Source: Hygrophila difformis
Taxonomy: Eukaryota; Streptophyta; Magnoliopsida; Lamiales; Acanthaceae
DNA length: 64,000 nt
NCBI GenBank assembly: GCA_030278955.1
Contig: JAOANR010000001.1
Location: forward strand, 2,382,894 to 2,446,893
Reading direction: 5' to 3'
Under the pieces are notes generated by a model, which searched no databases, was not told the DNA's origin, and saw only the letters and a list, made by a program, of their open reading frames with translations. Every line of letters begins with the position of its first letter. Positions within the stretch are counted from its first letter, which is position 1. The position numbers and the translations under genes are program-made. Below are positions 34,500 to 45,424 of this stretch, in pieces.

Positions 34500-34561
34500 T
34501 AATTTGTTCTAAATATGAAAAGTTAGTTTTATTTGTTTTAATTTAATTGTTACTACTACTA

Positions 34562-34750
34562 CACCAACAGCAGTTGGCTTGAGTGAATGGGGCTCTAGTC
34601 GCTTAAGCAAGGTCTCGGGTTCGAGTCTTGTGTATGCAAAAAACTGCTTTGGGAGAGACGCCCTTAATTGCCCTTGCAGATCTTCGAGGGATTACTCTTG
34701 GGTCCAATGTGGCCCGGGGATACCCTGGTATTCACCTAAAAAAAAATTTA
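34562..34750 (+). mobile_element. tRNA-derived SINE, family 2, intact copy, plus
   Basis: The head has A-box-like TTGGCTTGAGTGAATGGGG and B-box GGGTTCGAGTC. The body has GCTTTGGGAGAG and the 3' end GGTATTCACCTAAAAAAAAA. The flanking duplication TTACTACTACTA is exact (34550-34561 and 34751-34762). Confidence 0.85.
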
Positions 34751-34837
34751 TTACTACTACTATTATGTAAATAATTGAACGTAAGAGTAGGAGTAAATAA
34801 ATTTGGAGAATTGAAGGAGACGGGTTTACAATAGCAA

Positions 34838-34880
34838 CTAGAATTACCCGCCCGCGCAATGCGCCGGGCTCAGATTACAA
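34838..34880 (-). mobile_element. 3' terminus of a second Helitron, minus orientation
   Basis: On the minus strand a GC-rich hairpin-like GCGCATTGCGCGGGCGGGT is followed by AATTCTAG and host T. It closely matches the first Helitron's 3' end. The body would extend to the right, but no TC 5' end was found. Confidence 0.55.
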
Positions 34881-34904
34881 TATTGTGTAGGAAAAATTGT
34901 AAAG

Positions 34905-35052
34905 TAGTTCATTCGTTCTTTTTAAGTGTTACATGCCTCATCCATATATAGAATACTTTTAAATGTATAAAACTTCCACTAAACCACTTACGTTCCTTGC
35001 ATTAAATCGCGTGTCATTTCCTTATGTTACACTTATTTTGAAACGGATGGAG
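34905..35052. mobile_element. Degenerate Stowaway-like MITE
   Basis: It is related to 12071-12249: TTCGTTCTTTTTAAGTGTTA at the left and TTACACTTATTTTGAAACGG at the right. Confidence 0.55.
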
Positions 35053-35866
35053 TATGTGATAATAAATTAAAATTGCAGATTGAAAATCATATTACTTTAA
35101 TTATTAATATATTTAATGAAAAAGTGTTATGTTCTCATTATGAGAACATGCATATATAAATTAACTAACATAACAATAGTAAGAAAAATAATATATTTTT
35201 ATATAACAAAAAATATATAGTAAAGTTTCTATGTATACAATATTTAATTTATCTATAAATTTTATTATTAGATGTGGTCCTAAATAGGTCAGCCTGCGGG
35301 CATGAAATAGATGGCGATTTCTTGGGTAGCCGGTTGAAGGGGCAGCGGCCCGCAGGCTGACCTATTTAGGGTCCCAGCGATTGAACATTGTTTAATATTG
35401 TTTAAAAAATTGAATATCTAGCAAAACATCACCAAATATTTGAATCATTATCTTTGGTTGCACATTATAAAAATAGTTGATATATTTTAATATTTTCCTA
35501 TTTATTTATCTTACTGGTATTAATTTTTAAGTTTTTTTTTGTTTTCTATATATTAGAAAATAGGAATGCAAATGAACTTTTATATTTATTGAAACATAAA
35601 TTTGATATTATAAATAGTAAATATATTAAAAGAAATATATAGTAAATTATTATCAATCTAATTAAATTAAATAAAATAAAATTATATATAGAAATAATAC
35701 ATAGAAACTTTATAACACACTCTCTTTCTACAGAAACACATGTTATTGACATATAAAATAGAAATGTTGCAGACACAAAAGCTATTAAAAAGGTTAAAAA
35801 AGAAGAAAACAACAAAATGAAATCAAGTAGAAAATGAAACAACAAAAGCTATTATAATGTTAAGTA
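35053..35866. repeat. First copy of a diverged ~0.7-kb direct duplication, with an embedded hairpin
   Basis: Segments from here recur in order at about 36120-36910: AAAATCATATTACTTTAATT, TTTAATGAAAAAGT, the GATGTGG(T/C)C block, TATTTTCCTATTTATTTATC, and GATATTATAAATA. A perfect 22-bp inverted repeat lies inside at 35279-35300 and 35349-35370. No coding signal is seen. Confidence 0.55.
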
Positions 35867-36107
35867 CAAAGAGGATGTGATTCTTCTTTGGGACATTTGA
35901 TCTCCTGGTCCGAGTAGTTGTAATTGTTCTTGTCATGGTCGAATTTATTGTTATGTATTGAACTTGTGTTAAGCTCCTACTTTTTTGTTGCTAATGTTCG
36001 TAGCAAGTTGTTGGCTCTTGGGTTATGGTGGAGATATTGCTAGTTTGTAACAGACATTGTACTTCTTATGTTTCGGTTATAAAACCTTTTCGTTCCTCAA
36101 AAATAAA
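35867..36107 (+). mobile_element. 5'-truncated LINE 3' end, 241 bp
   Basis: The sequence ends GGTTATAAAACCTTTTCGTT plus a short A-rich tail, like plant L1 3' ends. The duplication AATGTTAAGTA is exact (35856-35866 and 36108-36118). No ORF2 coding remains. Confidence 0.7.
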
Positions 36108-36319
36108 AATGTTAAGTAAAATTTTGTAAGTGATAATGTGTATTAAAATTGCCGATTAAAAATCACATTACTTTAATTACTAATATTAATATATTTAATG
36201 AAAAAGTATTATGTCGTTCTCATTCCCAGAGTATATACATAAAGGAACTAATAGATATATATTATGAAAGAAAAGAAATTTTATATGTTTAAATTTACAT
36301 GTAAAATATTTAATTTATA

Positions 36320-36585
36320 CTCCCTCTGTCCCACAATAATGTTCCCATTTGACTTTTTAACACTGTTCATTGTTCAACTTTGACTCGATATTATTGTAAT
36401 TATATATTATATATTTGAAAAAAATAGTCGAGTTCGATCATGTTAGATTCGTCTAATCGTATAGTTTTAGAATATATATTTTACATAATTTCTACTTGTA
36501 TATATTTTGAGATATTAACAATTTAAAAAATGCATTGGATTGTGTGCAAAAATGAAATGAAAACTTTATTGTGGGACGGATGGAG
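36320..36585. mobile_element. Stowaway-type MITE, 266 bp
   Basis: Ends TCCCTCTGTCCCACAATAA and TTATTGTGGGACGGATGGAG are flanked by TA. It lies inside the second copy of the duplication. Confidence 0.88.
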
Positions 36586-37022
36586 TAATTTTTATTAGAT
36601 GTGGCCTTAAATGGATCATCCGCGGCTGACCCGTTTATGATCCCGTGGATTGATATTAGGTAATATTGTTTCAAAAAGTATATGTCTAGCATATTTTTTT
36701 GTTGGAAATTAAGTTGCTAATCGTAATGCAAAGAGTTTGTATTTTTTTAGTATTTTCCTATTTATTTATCCTATTGGTATCAACTTTTAAGTTGAATTTT
36801 ATTTTTCTATTTTTATTAGACATTAGGTATGCAAATAAAATTTTTATATTTTATTGAAAAACTAATTTTAATATTATAAATAATACATATATGAAAAGAA
36901 ATATATACTACCTCTGTTTCCATGAATGTGAAACAACCTTTTTGACATTATTCATTATTCAACTTTGATTCACATTTATACAATAGTTATTATCTCTATC
37001 TGATTTATCATTAAATTTTTAA
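36586..37022. repeat. Remainder of second duplication copy and a truncated Stowaway-like end
   Basis: This continues the duplication described at 35053. From 36908 a Stowaway-like CTACCTCTGTTTCCATG start is seen, cut off by the MULE-like insertion at 37023. Confidence 0.5.
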
Positions 37023-38078
37023 TGGAAAAAATGCCAAATAGGTCCTTTTTCTTTTCCAAAAATTCAAATCAGTCTTTTTTCTATTTTATTACCAAAACAG
37101 TCCGCTACAAATGCTAATTATGTCCAAATCAGTCCCTTGTTCACTAATTATACTCTAATTGCTGACGTGGCAAGGGTTTAAATTTAAACCTGACAAGTGT
37201 GCATAATATTAGGCCTTTTCTTTTATCTTTTGCCAATTCAGTCATAAAATTTTGTTTTGTTCTATTTAGTCATCTACCCAAATCAGTCATTTTTATATTA
37301 ATTGGTCTCCAACCTTTCAAATTATTTCATTTCAGGCACAAAACCTTAAATTTTTTATTACTACTAATCCATTTATCTAATAAATGCCAACATACTTCCG
37401 TAAATAAAATTAAACACCAAACCTCATACATAGGTTCGACTGCCTTGTTACCGGGTTTTCCAAGATTCGGGATTTTACGGACTTTCTCTAACCATCCGAC
37501 CATGATGGTTCATTGGTTATGGTTTCCTTCAGCAACAATTAACACAATCATACATTGTTTCCTATCTTAAAACGTAGTAAATGATTTAATTTTAATTTTT
37601 GTGTAAATGATTTAATTTTATTTTTTGAAAGGTTATGGATGTAGGAAGCATGTACAATAAAATCCAAAATGCATGAGGTTTGGTGTTTAATTTTATTTAC
37701 GGAAGTATGTTAGACATTTATTTGATAAATGGATTAGTAATAATAAAAAATTTAAGATTTTTGGCCAGAAATAAAATAATTTGAAAGGATGGAGGCCAAT
37801 TAATATAAAAATGACTGATTTGGGTAGATGACTAAATGGAAGAAAATAAAAATATAGAACTGAATTGGCAAAAGATAAAAGAAAAGGGACTAATATTATG
37901 TCCACGTGTTAGTTTTAAATTTAAACCCTTGCCACGTCGGTAATTAGAGCATAATTAGTGAACAAATGACTGATTTGAACATAATTAGCATTTGTAGTGG
38001 ACTGTTTTGGTAATAAAATAGAAAAATGACTGATTTGAATTTTTGGAAAAAAAAAAGTACCTACTTGGCATTTTTTCC
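37023..38078. mobile_element. MULE-like foldback element, copy 2, 1056 bp
   Basis: Long inverted arms homologous to copy 1 share segments such as CAAATGCTAATTATGT and GCTGACGTGGCAAGGGTTT. Ends are TGGAAAAAATGCC and GGCATTTTTTCC. A perfect 9-bp duplication, AATTTTTAA, flanks it at 37014-37022 and 38079-38087. Confidence 0.85.
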
Positions 38079-38087
38079 AATTTTTAA

Positions 38088-39250
38088 TGCATTTCATTTC
38101 GCAATCACATTAGGTAATAATACAGAAGCAAGGCCCATCCCTTCTCTGTCACTGTCTCCATGGAGCATGGGAATGGATAAGCCGGAAGCTACAAAACATA
38201 CAAAAAACGTCTGTTATAGAAGCAATCCATGCACAAACGATATGTAAAAAATATAAGAATCCTCACATCGGCATCATGGAAAATACATTAGAAGCTTTTT
38301 AAGGTGTCATTCATCATTTCATGTAAGGCATAGCTTCTTATGCATATAGCTTGTCTTTTCCTTTATTTTTTATATCAACGGATCTAATTAATTGAAAGCT
38401 AAAGACATTTTTTGAATGAATTGTATTCTTAGATCCTCGTATGTATGTAAAGAATGAACAAATAAGGTAGAAGAAATTTCAATTATATATCACTTCAAAA
38501 TATATCATTTAATGTGAGAATATATTAAAATAAAAAATAAAAATAAATAAAAGAAAAAGAAAGAAAGAGAGAAGAAAAAATATACATTTCATAAAAATCT
38601 CAATTATTAGAGTAATAAGTTATGAATCAAATTGCTAACATTACAAAATTATAAACATATTTTTACCAAATTGGAAACATTTCAAAATAAAAAGAAACAT
38701 ATCTTTAATAAATTAATTTATTTTAAAATCATATAAACATAAACATATCCTTATTAATTTAATTTATTCCAAAAATCATATAAAGATGTCCTTAATACAA
38801 AATTCATTCCAAAATTACATAAGAGATCCTTAAACATATTTTTACCAAATTGACAACATTCCAAAATTATATTATTATACAAACATATCCTTAATAAATT
38901 TTATAATCATACGATTAATTTCCAAAATTACATAAACGTATCCTTAATAATTTTTTGATACCGATCTCAAAAAAAAAATTAAACACAAATGTTTATATCT
39001 TTATAAGAAACATTTCCAATATTTTTTATACATATCATTAATAAATTATATAATCATATACTTCATTTCCAAAAGTATATTGCATATCGAATGCTAAAGC
39101 TCTAGCATAATCAATAATATGTATACTTACTACTAATTCATAGTATAAATATGGCATTTGAATTTTGATTTTTATTTGAATAGTAAACAAATTTTCTTAC
39201 CGAACAAACCTGAAGCAGAACATCATTTAAGCTCTTTTTGCCATGAATAC
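38088..39250. repeat. AT-rich region with decayed ~60-bp tandem units
   Basis: From about 38620 to 39090 related phrases recur: AAACATATCCTTAATAAATT and TTCCAAAATTACATAA, spaced irregularly at roughly 60 bp or multiples. No coding signal is seen. Confidence 0.5.
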
Positions 39251-39254
39251 TGGA

Positions 39255-39460
39255 TTTTTTTAAGCTGCCTCATCAGCTTTGGTTTTCAGCAAGGACTTTA
39301 AGCTTCTCAGCTTCATGCATCCTAGTGCCTGAGCGAAAATCTGGTCAATTCAAGAAAGGCAATAACAAAAAAAAAAAAAATGAAAAAAACAAAGAAAAAG
39401 AAAGAATATAGATACCATCCTCAGAAATGCAGGGAAGAAAAAAACTAAAAAGAATCCAAT
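39255..39460 (-). other. Possible alternative terminal exons of the unrecognised gene
   Basis: On the minus strand an acceptor-like site near 39446 leads to an open stretch ending in a GATG/GTATCT donor near 39416. A CCAG acceptor near 39340 then leads to a short open frame ending in a stop. The phase would fit splicing from the exon at 40751-40881. This is weak, sequence-only evidence. Confidence 0.2.
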
Positions 39461-40523
39461 GTAAGAAGAATGTAATGGTTTTTTTTTAGTAAGTCTAATA
39501 TTTGGAACCATGTGTAATCCATTCACTCACCTGAGAATGGAATTAGAAAAGGAACACACAAAAATGAGACAGAAAATCTAATAAATGCCGACAAAACATT
39601 CTAAAAAATGGATCAATCTTGCTTAAAATTTGCATTGCTACGACGCTACCTTTAGTTTTACCTAACAATTTTCAAATTAGTTTTATGTTACATTTGGCAA
39701 GGAGGAGAAAGAGAAAACCTTTAGAGAATTGCGCCACTTTCAAGATCACCCTGTTTCACTCTTTATTTGAGAATTTGAAGACTGTTTCCTCGGTTTGTAG
39801 ACTGACAATCCCTTCTCTTCCCTACATCAACCCACCAAGTCACAACAATAAGTTTCCAGATTTGAAACTTATTTTGTAGCTTCCAGATTTGAAACCTTTG
39901 ATGCATATCTGTGCTTGGTGGAGGATTTATTTTGTAGCCACCTGCATTATCCATAAATTATTTAAAAATTTGTTAAAAAGCACCTAAACAGTAAGAATTC
40001 TACTGCTCAATCAAAATTATCTCCTTTTGCCACCGTGAGAATAAAGCCTCCCACATAAAATAGTTAAAAAGCACATAAATTAATGCACTAAGACGAAGCA
40101 ATTATCATAGGCAAAAACCCAAATTCAATCGTTTATCTAAAAACTAAGTCAAACAATGCAATACCTTACTTGAGATTAAAATGTCAGTAGCACAATATTA
40201 AAAGAAATAGAAAAGGAAAAAGAAAATAACACAGAATTACAACTCTAATTCAAGTATCAGATTGGATTGGCAGAAGAAATGTAGTATATGTAATATATAC
40301 TCCAACATTGGCAAGAACGGTAAAGAATTTTGTTGTTATTTAAATACAAAAGACTGTACTTGCATGCATTATGGGTCTCAAAAATAGAATCAAAACTACC
40401 ATTCTATCTATTTTCTATAGGGTGAGGTCAATAAATTACACGTATATCGTGGCTGGTGTTGGTTTCCTAAATATTTAACTGTTCGAAGTCTTCCAACATC
40501 ATCAAAAAGACTGCTTCATTAAA

Positions 40524-40640
40524 AGGTATACTTCCAATGGGCTGAATATATTGTCGGATGCATGAACTGAGGAAACAAATAAGAAAGTGCCTCACATGGG
40601 ACATGATGATCAGCTAATTCAAAATAAAGGACTAAAAGGA
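40524..40640. repeat. Diverged ~115-bp duplication (other copy at 41268-41385)
   Basis: GGTATACTTCCAAT, GGCTGAATATATTG, GGATGCATGAAC, GACATGATGATCAGC and AATTCAAAATAAAGGACTAA occur in the same order in both places, with substitutions between. The function is unknown. Confidence 0.75.
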
Positions 40641-40683
40641 CATCATAGAATTCACAATAAAGAACGTAAAGATCTCTGCATAA

Positions 40684-42225
40684 TTAATCTAAGATTCCAA
40701 CGACACCAAGAACCTCTTCACTGAAAACAAAGGTAACACAGAACTCTTACTTGACCATATTTTGCAGAAATGTGACAACTTTGTCATTGGTTGTGCTTTT
40801 ATCTATCTTCTGATTTACATGGTTCCTAGTTGTATGCCTCCTGCAAGATGAACAGTGAATAGGTTCACCAGTTCCAGAAACCTTGAAAAGAAAACAATGC
40901 TCAAATTCTTTCAAGAACTGTTGAAGTGTTTAAATGTCCCAAATAGAGTTAGCTAGTACATAGTGATTACTTAATATGGCTTTCTCATGGAAGAATTCCT
41001 CATCCTCCTAACTTGTGGCCGCGCAACCAGTGGTGGATTTGGTTGCATTTGCAATTTAAGTGACTGGTGTTCTGCAAGACAACAGAATGTGTGAGCGACA
41101 TGTTTTGGCTTTAACAGTGCACACCACAAAAATAGATAATTCATCGGCCTCATAGTAATGGAATTCTAACATAGCTACTTTAACAAATCTCTAGGAGGCC
41201 GGAGTATTAAATAATTTGGAATTATGTCAAATAAATAAATAAGATACATCGATCAATATTCAATAGGGTATACTTCCAATAGGCTGAATATATTGCCAGA
41301 TGCATGAACATAGAAAACAAATTACAAAGTGCCTCGCGGCGGACATGATGATCAGCGAATTCAAAATAAAGGACTAAGAAAAAGGTAAACATTGAGAGTT
41401 TTCAAGAAATAGAGAATGTGTTGCGGTTGAAACTGAAATTGAATGATATTTCATATACCTCCGATGATTGTGCTGTGTTTTATCCCCCAGAACTTTGCTA
41501 AAAAATATTGGATGGAGTATCCTCCTTTCTTTTAATTTATTTCATGAATCTGAGAGAAGAAAACAAACATTTAAGTTACCGAAAACATGAAATAAAAGAT
41601 ACAAAGTACATGGTTAATAATGAGAAAACAAAAACCACAGAAGGAGTAATCAATCGGCAGAGAAACACCACTCAAACATAAACTCATATAGCTTTAAATG
41701 AATCCAATTAAAAACAAATATAAAACACAAATAAACAAATAAGAAAATAAATAGAAATTAAATTTCGATCGAAAAAAAATGAACAAAGAGTCGACTAAAA
41801 GGTATTTACATCACAAAAATTCATATACCTCCGATGATTGTGTTGTGTTTTATCCCCCAGAACTTTGCTAAAAAATATTGGATGGAGTATCCACCTTTCT
41901 TTTAATTTATTTCATGAATATGAGAGAAGAAAACAAACATTTAAGTTACCGAAAACATGAAATAAAAGATACAAAGCACATGGTTAATAATGAGAAAACA
42001 AAAACCACAGAAGGAGTAATCAATCAGCAGAGAAACACCACTCAAACATAAACTCATATAACTTTAAATGAATCCAATTTAAAACAAATATAAAACACAA
42101 ATAAACAAATAAGAAAATAAATAGAAATTCAATTTCGATCGAAAGAAAATGAACAAAGAATCGACTAAAAGGTATTTACATCACAAAAATTCACATAGGC
42201 ATTTCATCGCACATCTTGTAGCCAT
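40684..42225 (-). CDS. Unrecognised small gene, five or six exons, one exon tandemly duplicated
   Basis: I do not recognise this protein. On the minus strand the exons 42195-42225, 41829-41867 and/or 41459-41497, 41013-41071, 40751-40881 and 40684-40720 all have GT-AG borders and compatible phases (1, 1, 0, 2). They give 98 residues with one copy of the 39-nt exon, or 111 with both. The protein would start MATRCAMKCLSKFWGIKH, contain a Cys pair (IHCSSCRRH), and end NEEVLGVVGILD. The 39-nt exon is symmetric (phase 1-1), so either copy or both keep the frame. It lies head-to-head with the V-ATPase gene, and a CT-rich region at 42300-42600 could be its 5' untranslated region. It could also be a non-coding transcript or a chance chain of sites. 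Confidence 0.33.
41451..41820. repeat. 370-bp tandem direct repeat, unit 1
   Basis: It starts TCATATACCTCCGATGATTG and is followed without gap by a second unit differing at roughly ten positions. Each unit carries one copy of the putative 39-nt exon. Confidence 0.9.
41821..42190. repeat. 370-bp tandem direct repeat, unit 2
   Basis: Second unit of the tandem pair, ending TTTACATCACAAAAAT like unit 1. Confidence 0.9.
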
Positions 42226-42299
42226 ATAAGTGAGCAACGTGAAATTGATAATAACAATTGACACTCCAAAACAACCCAATAAGAGCAGAAGAGTAACTA

Positions 42300-43018
42300 T
42301 GATATTTTGCTATGATCTGAAAGAGTAATTAAAGAATTCAATACAAAAAGAGTATTCTGTCGGTGATGTGAAGGGAGATTGGTGGAGGGATGATGGAGGC
42401 GGAGGCTTTGCAAGAGAGTTATGAAGACTGACCAGAGCCGGATATCCAAGGGAAGATGAAGGAGGAGGCGAGGCGAGTCGTGCGCAGATTGGTGGAGGCG
42501 GAGGCATAACATACGCAGAGATTGGTGGAGGCGGGCGAGTCCTGCGAGATTGGGATAAAATTGAAAAGAACGCAAATATAGAAGGTATTGATTGTGTTTT
42601 TGTTTCTATAATAGAGTATAAGTGGCAATTTTGTGAATAAGTTGGTGTGTGTGAGAGAAAAAAAAAATAGATTTTGTGAGTGAAAAAGGATTTTAAGCGG
42701 GAAGGTGTGTGTGGGTGGAAAGCTTGTTTTATACTATAATAAAGATAAAGATGATTGAGGGATGAAAATGTAATTTGAAAAAGAAGCTGAACCCAAGTCC
42801 CAACCCCTAAGTCATGGGCTCAAAACGGCTTTGCTCGCCATCCCCGTGACTCGTAATGGCTGAGGCTGACAATTCACATGCTTTTTAAAGAGGCGATTCT
42901 AAATTAATCCTCCAAAAAATCCTAATCATATATTCATATCAACTCCTCAGTCCTCACCACCGATTATTCGCTCTCCTCGTCAGATCCGATCTCTGTTCCA
43001 AATCTCAATCGGCGCACC
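42300..43018. promoter_or_regulatory. Bidirectional intergenic region upstream of the V-ATPase gene
   Basis: At 42370-42560 a GA-rich stretch repeats GATTGGTGGAGGCGGAGGC-like units. From 42600 to 43018 lies the probable promoter and 5' untranslated region of the plus-strand V-ATPase gene. Open frames on the minus strand here are proline-rich and unconvincing. Confidence 0.4.
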
Positions 43019-44902
43019 ATGTCGTCAACCTTCAGCGGCGATGAAACCGCCCCTTTCTTCGGTTTTCTCGGCGCCGCCGCTGCTCTAGTCTTCTCCTGTA
43101 AGAAATCCATTGCTTAATTTTCAGATCTGTGTTATTGTGCCCCTAAATCGTTCTTGATTTGGATTTTTTTTTTTTTTTTTTGGGTTTGTAGGCATGGGAG
43201 CGGCGTACGGCACGGCCAAGAGCGGTGTCGGAGTGGCGTCGATGGGTGTGATGCGGCCGGAGCTGGTGATGAAGTCTATTGTTCCCGTGGTCATGGCTGG
43301 TGTTTTGGGTATTTATGGTTTGATTATTGCTGTGATCATCAGTACTGGTATTAACCCTAAGGCCAAGTCCTACTATTTGTTTGATGGCTATGCACACCTT
43401 TCTTCTGGACTCGCTTGTGGTCTCGCCGGCCTCGCTGCTGGTATGGCCATCGGAATCGTAGGAGATGCTGGTGTTAGGTAATTTTCATGCTCGTGAAAAG
43501 CTATTACACTCTGTTCTTTCATTGTTCTCAATGCTTATATATCCAATATTTGTGGAGATGGGTTAAATTCCCAACATACCGTATTGATGGAAAATTTTAA
43601 TTTTCTTTAATGCAATTGTTATGTGTCTTGTTGTGTCTTGTTATTTACTATGAATGGTATTAGTTCATATATGATTCATTGTGTTTGAAGATTGTGAAAT
43701 CCTTAACATATGGTACTGGGAGAAAACTTGATTTTCCTTTGACTCCAAGTGCGAGGTTGTTATTAGTGGCTATTACTATATTTAATTCTGATATCATTCA
43801 CCATCTATGGAGATGCTAAAGTGCTTAACACTTAAATGATGTAAATTGCGGCTTTGTTTGATAGTAGGCATTGTTATTAGTTATCATTTTCTATTACTGT
43901 TCTTATTCTTATATGAATTCACTATTTTTGAAGATAGTAGCATCCTTCACTTATCCTATTTATTTGATTTTCTTTAACACTAAGTACTATTGCTGGCTGT
44001 TAGTGTTCTTAATTTTTATATGTAGAAAAATGTGTAGACGGGCAAGTCCTCAACGTTGATAGGGAAATTTGAATTTCTTTAATACTAACTACTAAGCACT
44101 GTTCGTATAGGCTACCAGTGCTTTTTAATTCTTATAGGATCCACTGTTTGTGAAAATGGTGTATACCTTAACATATCCTGTTGATAGAAAACTTTGGTTT
44201 TCTTTTATTCGAAAATTGCTTTTCATTGGGTATTGCTGTTCTTAATTCTGACTAGGTGATTCAGTATTTGTGTAGATAGCAACCCTTTTTAACTTATTTA
44301 AAAAAATACGTTTTTAAGCTTTCCTAAATTTTATCCTCTCCTTAATCCTTCATTTGGATCAAAGGAAGCCAACAAAAAGAAGAGAAAGAGAATTGTTTTA
44401 GATGTTAGGTAGTTTAAAATCTACAGAATGGATTGAATGTTTTCCTTCCTCTTGTAAACAGGTTATGAAGGTATCAGTTCATTTTATGCAAATGAACTCG
44501 CTCCCTTCCTTTCCTTCCTCATTTCAGTTATTCAGTACACTTTCAGTTGAAGCCTTAGGATTGGTCGGAAAACATGTAATCTTGGCATTTACTGAAATAT
44601 TAACAGAGGAGCTTCACAAAGTTTTTTCCAAAAGTTTATGTTATTTTGGTTTGAATCAAATAATTTCTTGTAGCTAAGCTCAATTTTAATTTGATTTAAT
44701 CAAATATTTTGTTTGATTCCTTATCGTTTATACAATAATGCTCTAACTGTTTTGTGTTGCCTATAACAGAGCAAATGCACAGCAACCAAAACTGTTTGTC
44801 GGGATGATTCTTATTCTCATTTTCGCGGAAGCCTTGGCTCTCTATGGTCTTATTGTTGGAATTATCCTCTCATCTCGTGCTGGTCAATCTAGAGCAGATT
44901 AG
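43019..44902 (+). CDS. VHA-c: V-type proton ATPase 16-kDa proteolipid subunit c, three exons
   Basis: The predicted protein has 165 residues, the usual length. Coding exons are 43019-43097, 43192-43477 and 44770-44902, phases 1 and 2, GT-AG borders. The sequence is almost the plant consensus: it starts [20 protein letters not shown] and has four membrane segments. The essential proton-carrying glutamate is in helix 4 (FAEALALYG, Glu142). Subunit c forms the rotating V0 ring in vacuolar and endomembrane proton pumps. Intron 2 is about 1.29 kb and contains a decayed tandem repeat. Arabidopsis has several nearly identical paralogues (VHA-c1 to c5), so the exact orthologue cannot be assigned from the protein. 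Gene order favours the c3 type. Confidence 0.97.
43535..44290 (+). repeat. Decayed ~105-115-bp tandem repeat in VHA-c intron 2
   Basis: About six or seven related units recur: a TTATATG-like start, CACTATTTGTGAAGATGGTG, CCTTAACATATCCT, GATAGAAAACTTTGGTTTTC, TTTAATACTAA, then a CTGTTCTTAATTCTTAT-like segment. They are visible near 43535, 43675, 43795, 43910, 44018, 44137 and 44255. Units are strongly diverged. Confidence 0.6.
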
Positions 44903-45424
44903 ATGAGGCCCATATACATTCGGTATGACTTCTATTGTATTTACTTGAATCATGTGTTATACCTCGGTTTGTGTGGTGATGTATCTGTAGCAGTCCTCTA
45001 CGATATTTATGGCAATTGATTGGCCAAAAGAGTCGAGAGTTAAAATGCTGTGTTGGTAGGATATAGATGAAGTTGGATTTTGCCCTGAATAAGAGATGCA
45101 AGGACTGGATTTGGATCTCTGTAAGCCATTGCGCACTATTATTGCTATGATTATTCTTTCTCCTCCACTTTCTTGCAAAATCCTGAAGTTTTGGGGGCTC
45201 TCATTGCCATGTTCGTTTCTCCTCCACCTTCATGCTGCCAACTCCATATGCTATTTTTGGGTGTAACAGTGTTAGGGCAAGGGTATTGGATTTAGGAATC
45301 AGAAATAGTGCGCGCCACTTTCAATTAAAGTTGCTGAGATTAGAAAAGAGAATAGTTATGTCAATAGTAGTTATTAATACATGAAATTTCCGAAGTAGGG
45401 ATCAAGCAAAATAGTTGTGTTAGT
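44903..45424. other. V-ATPase 3' untranslated region and spacer
   Basis: About the first 300 nt are probably 3' untranslated region. No further gene is recognised. Confidence 0.5.

Noticed and set aside
42297..42628. Proline/serine/leucine-rich frames on the minus strand
   Set aside because: Three overlapping frames are open in a CT-rich stretch. This fits an untranslated leader better than a protein.
43535..44290. CRISPR-like regular repeats
   Set aside because: Units are ~110 bp and diverged without conserved short repeats, and this is a plant intron.
44402..44677. 91-codon frame in VHA-c intron 2
   Set aside because: It lies within a clear intron and has no recognisable domain.
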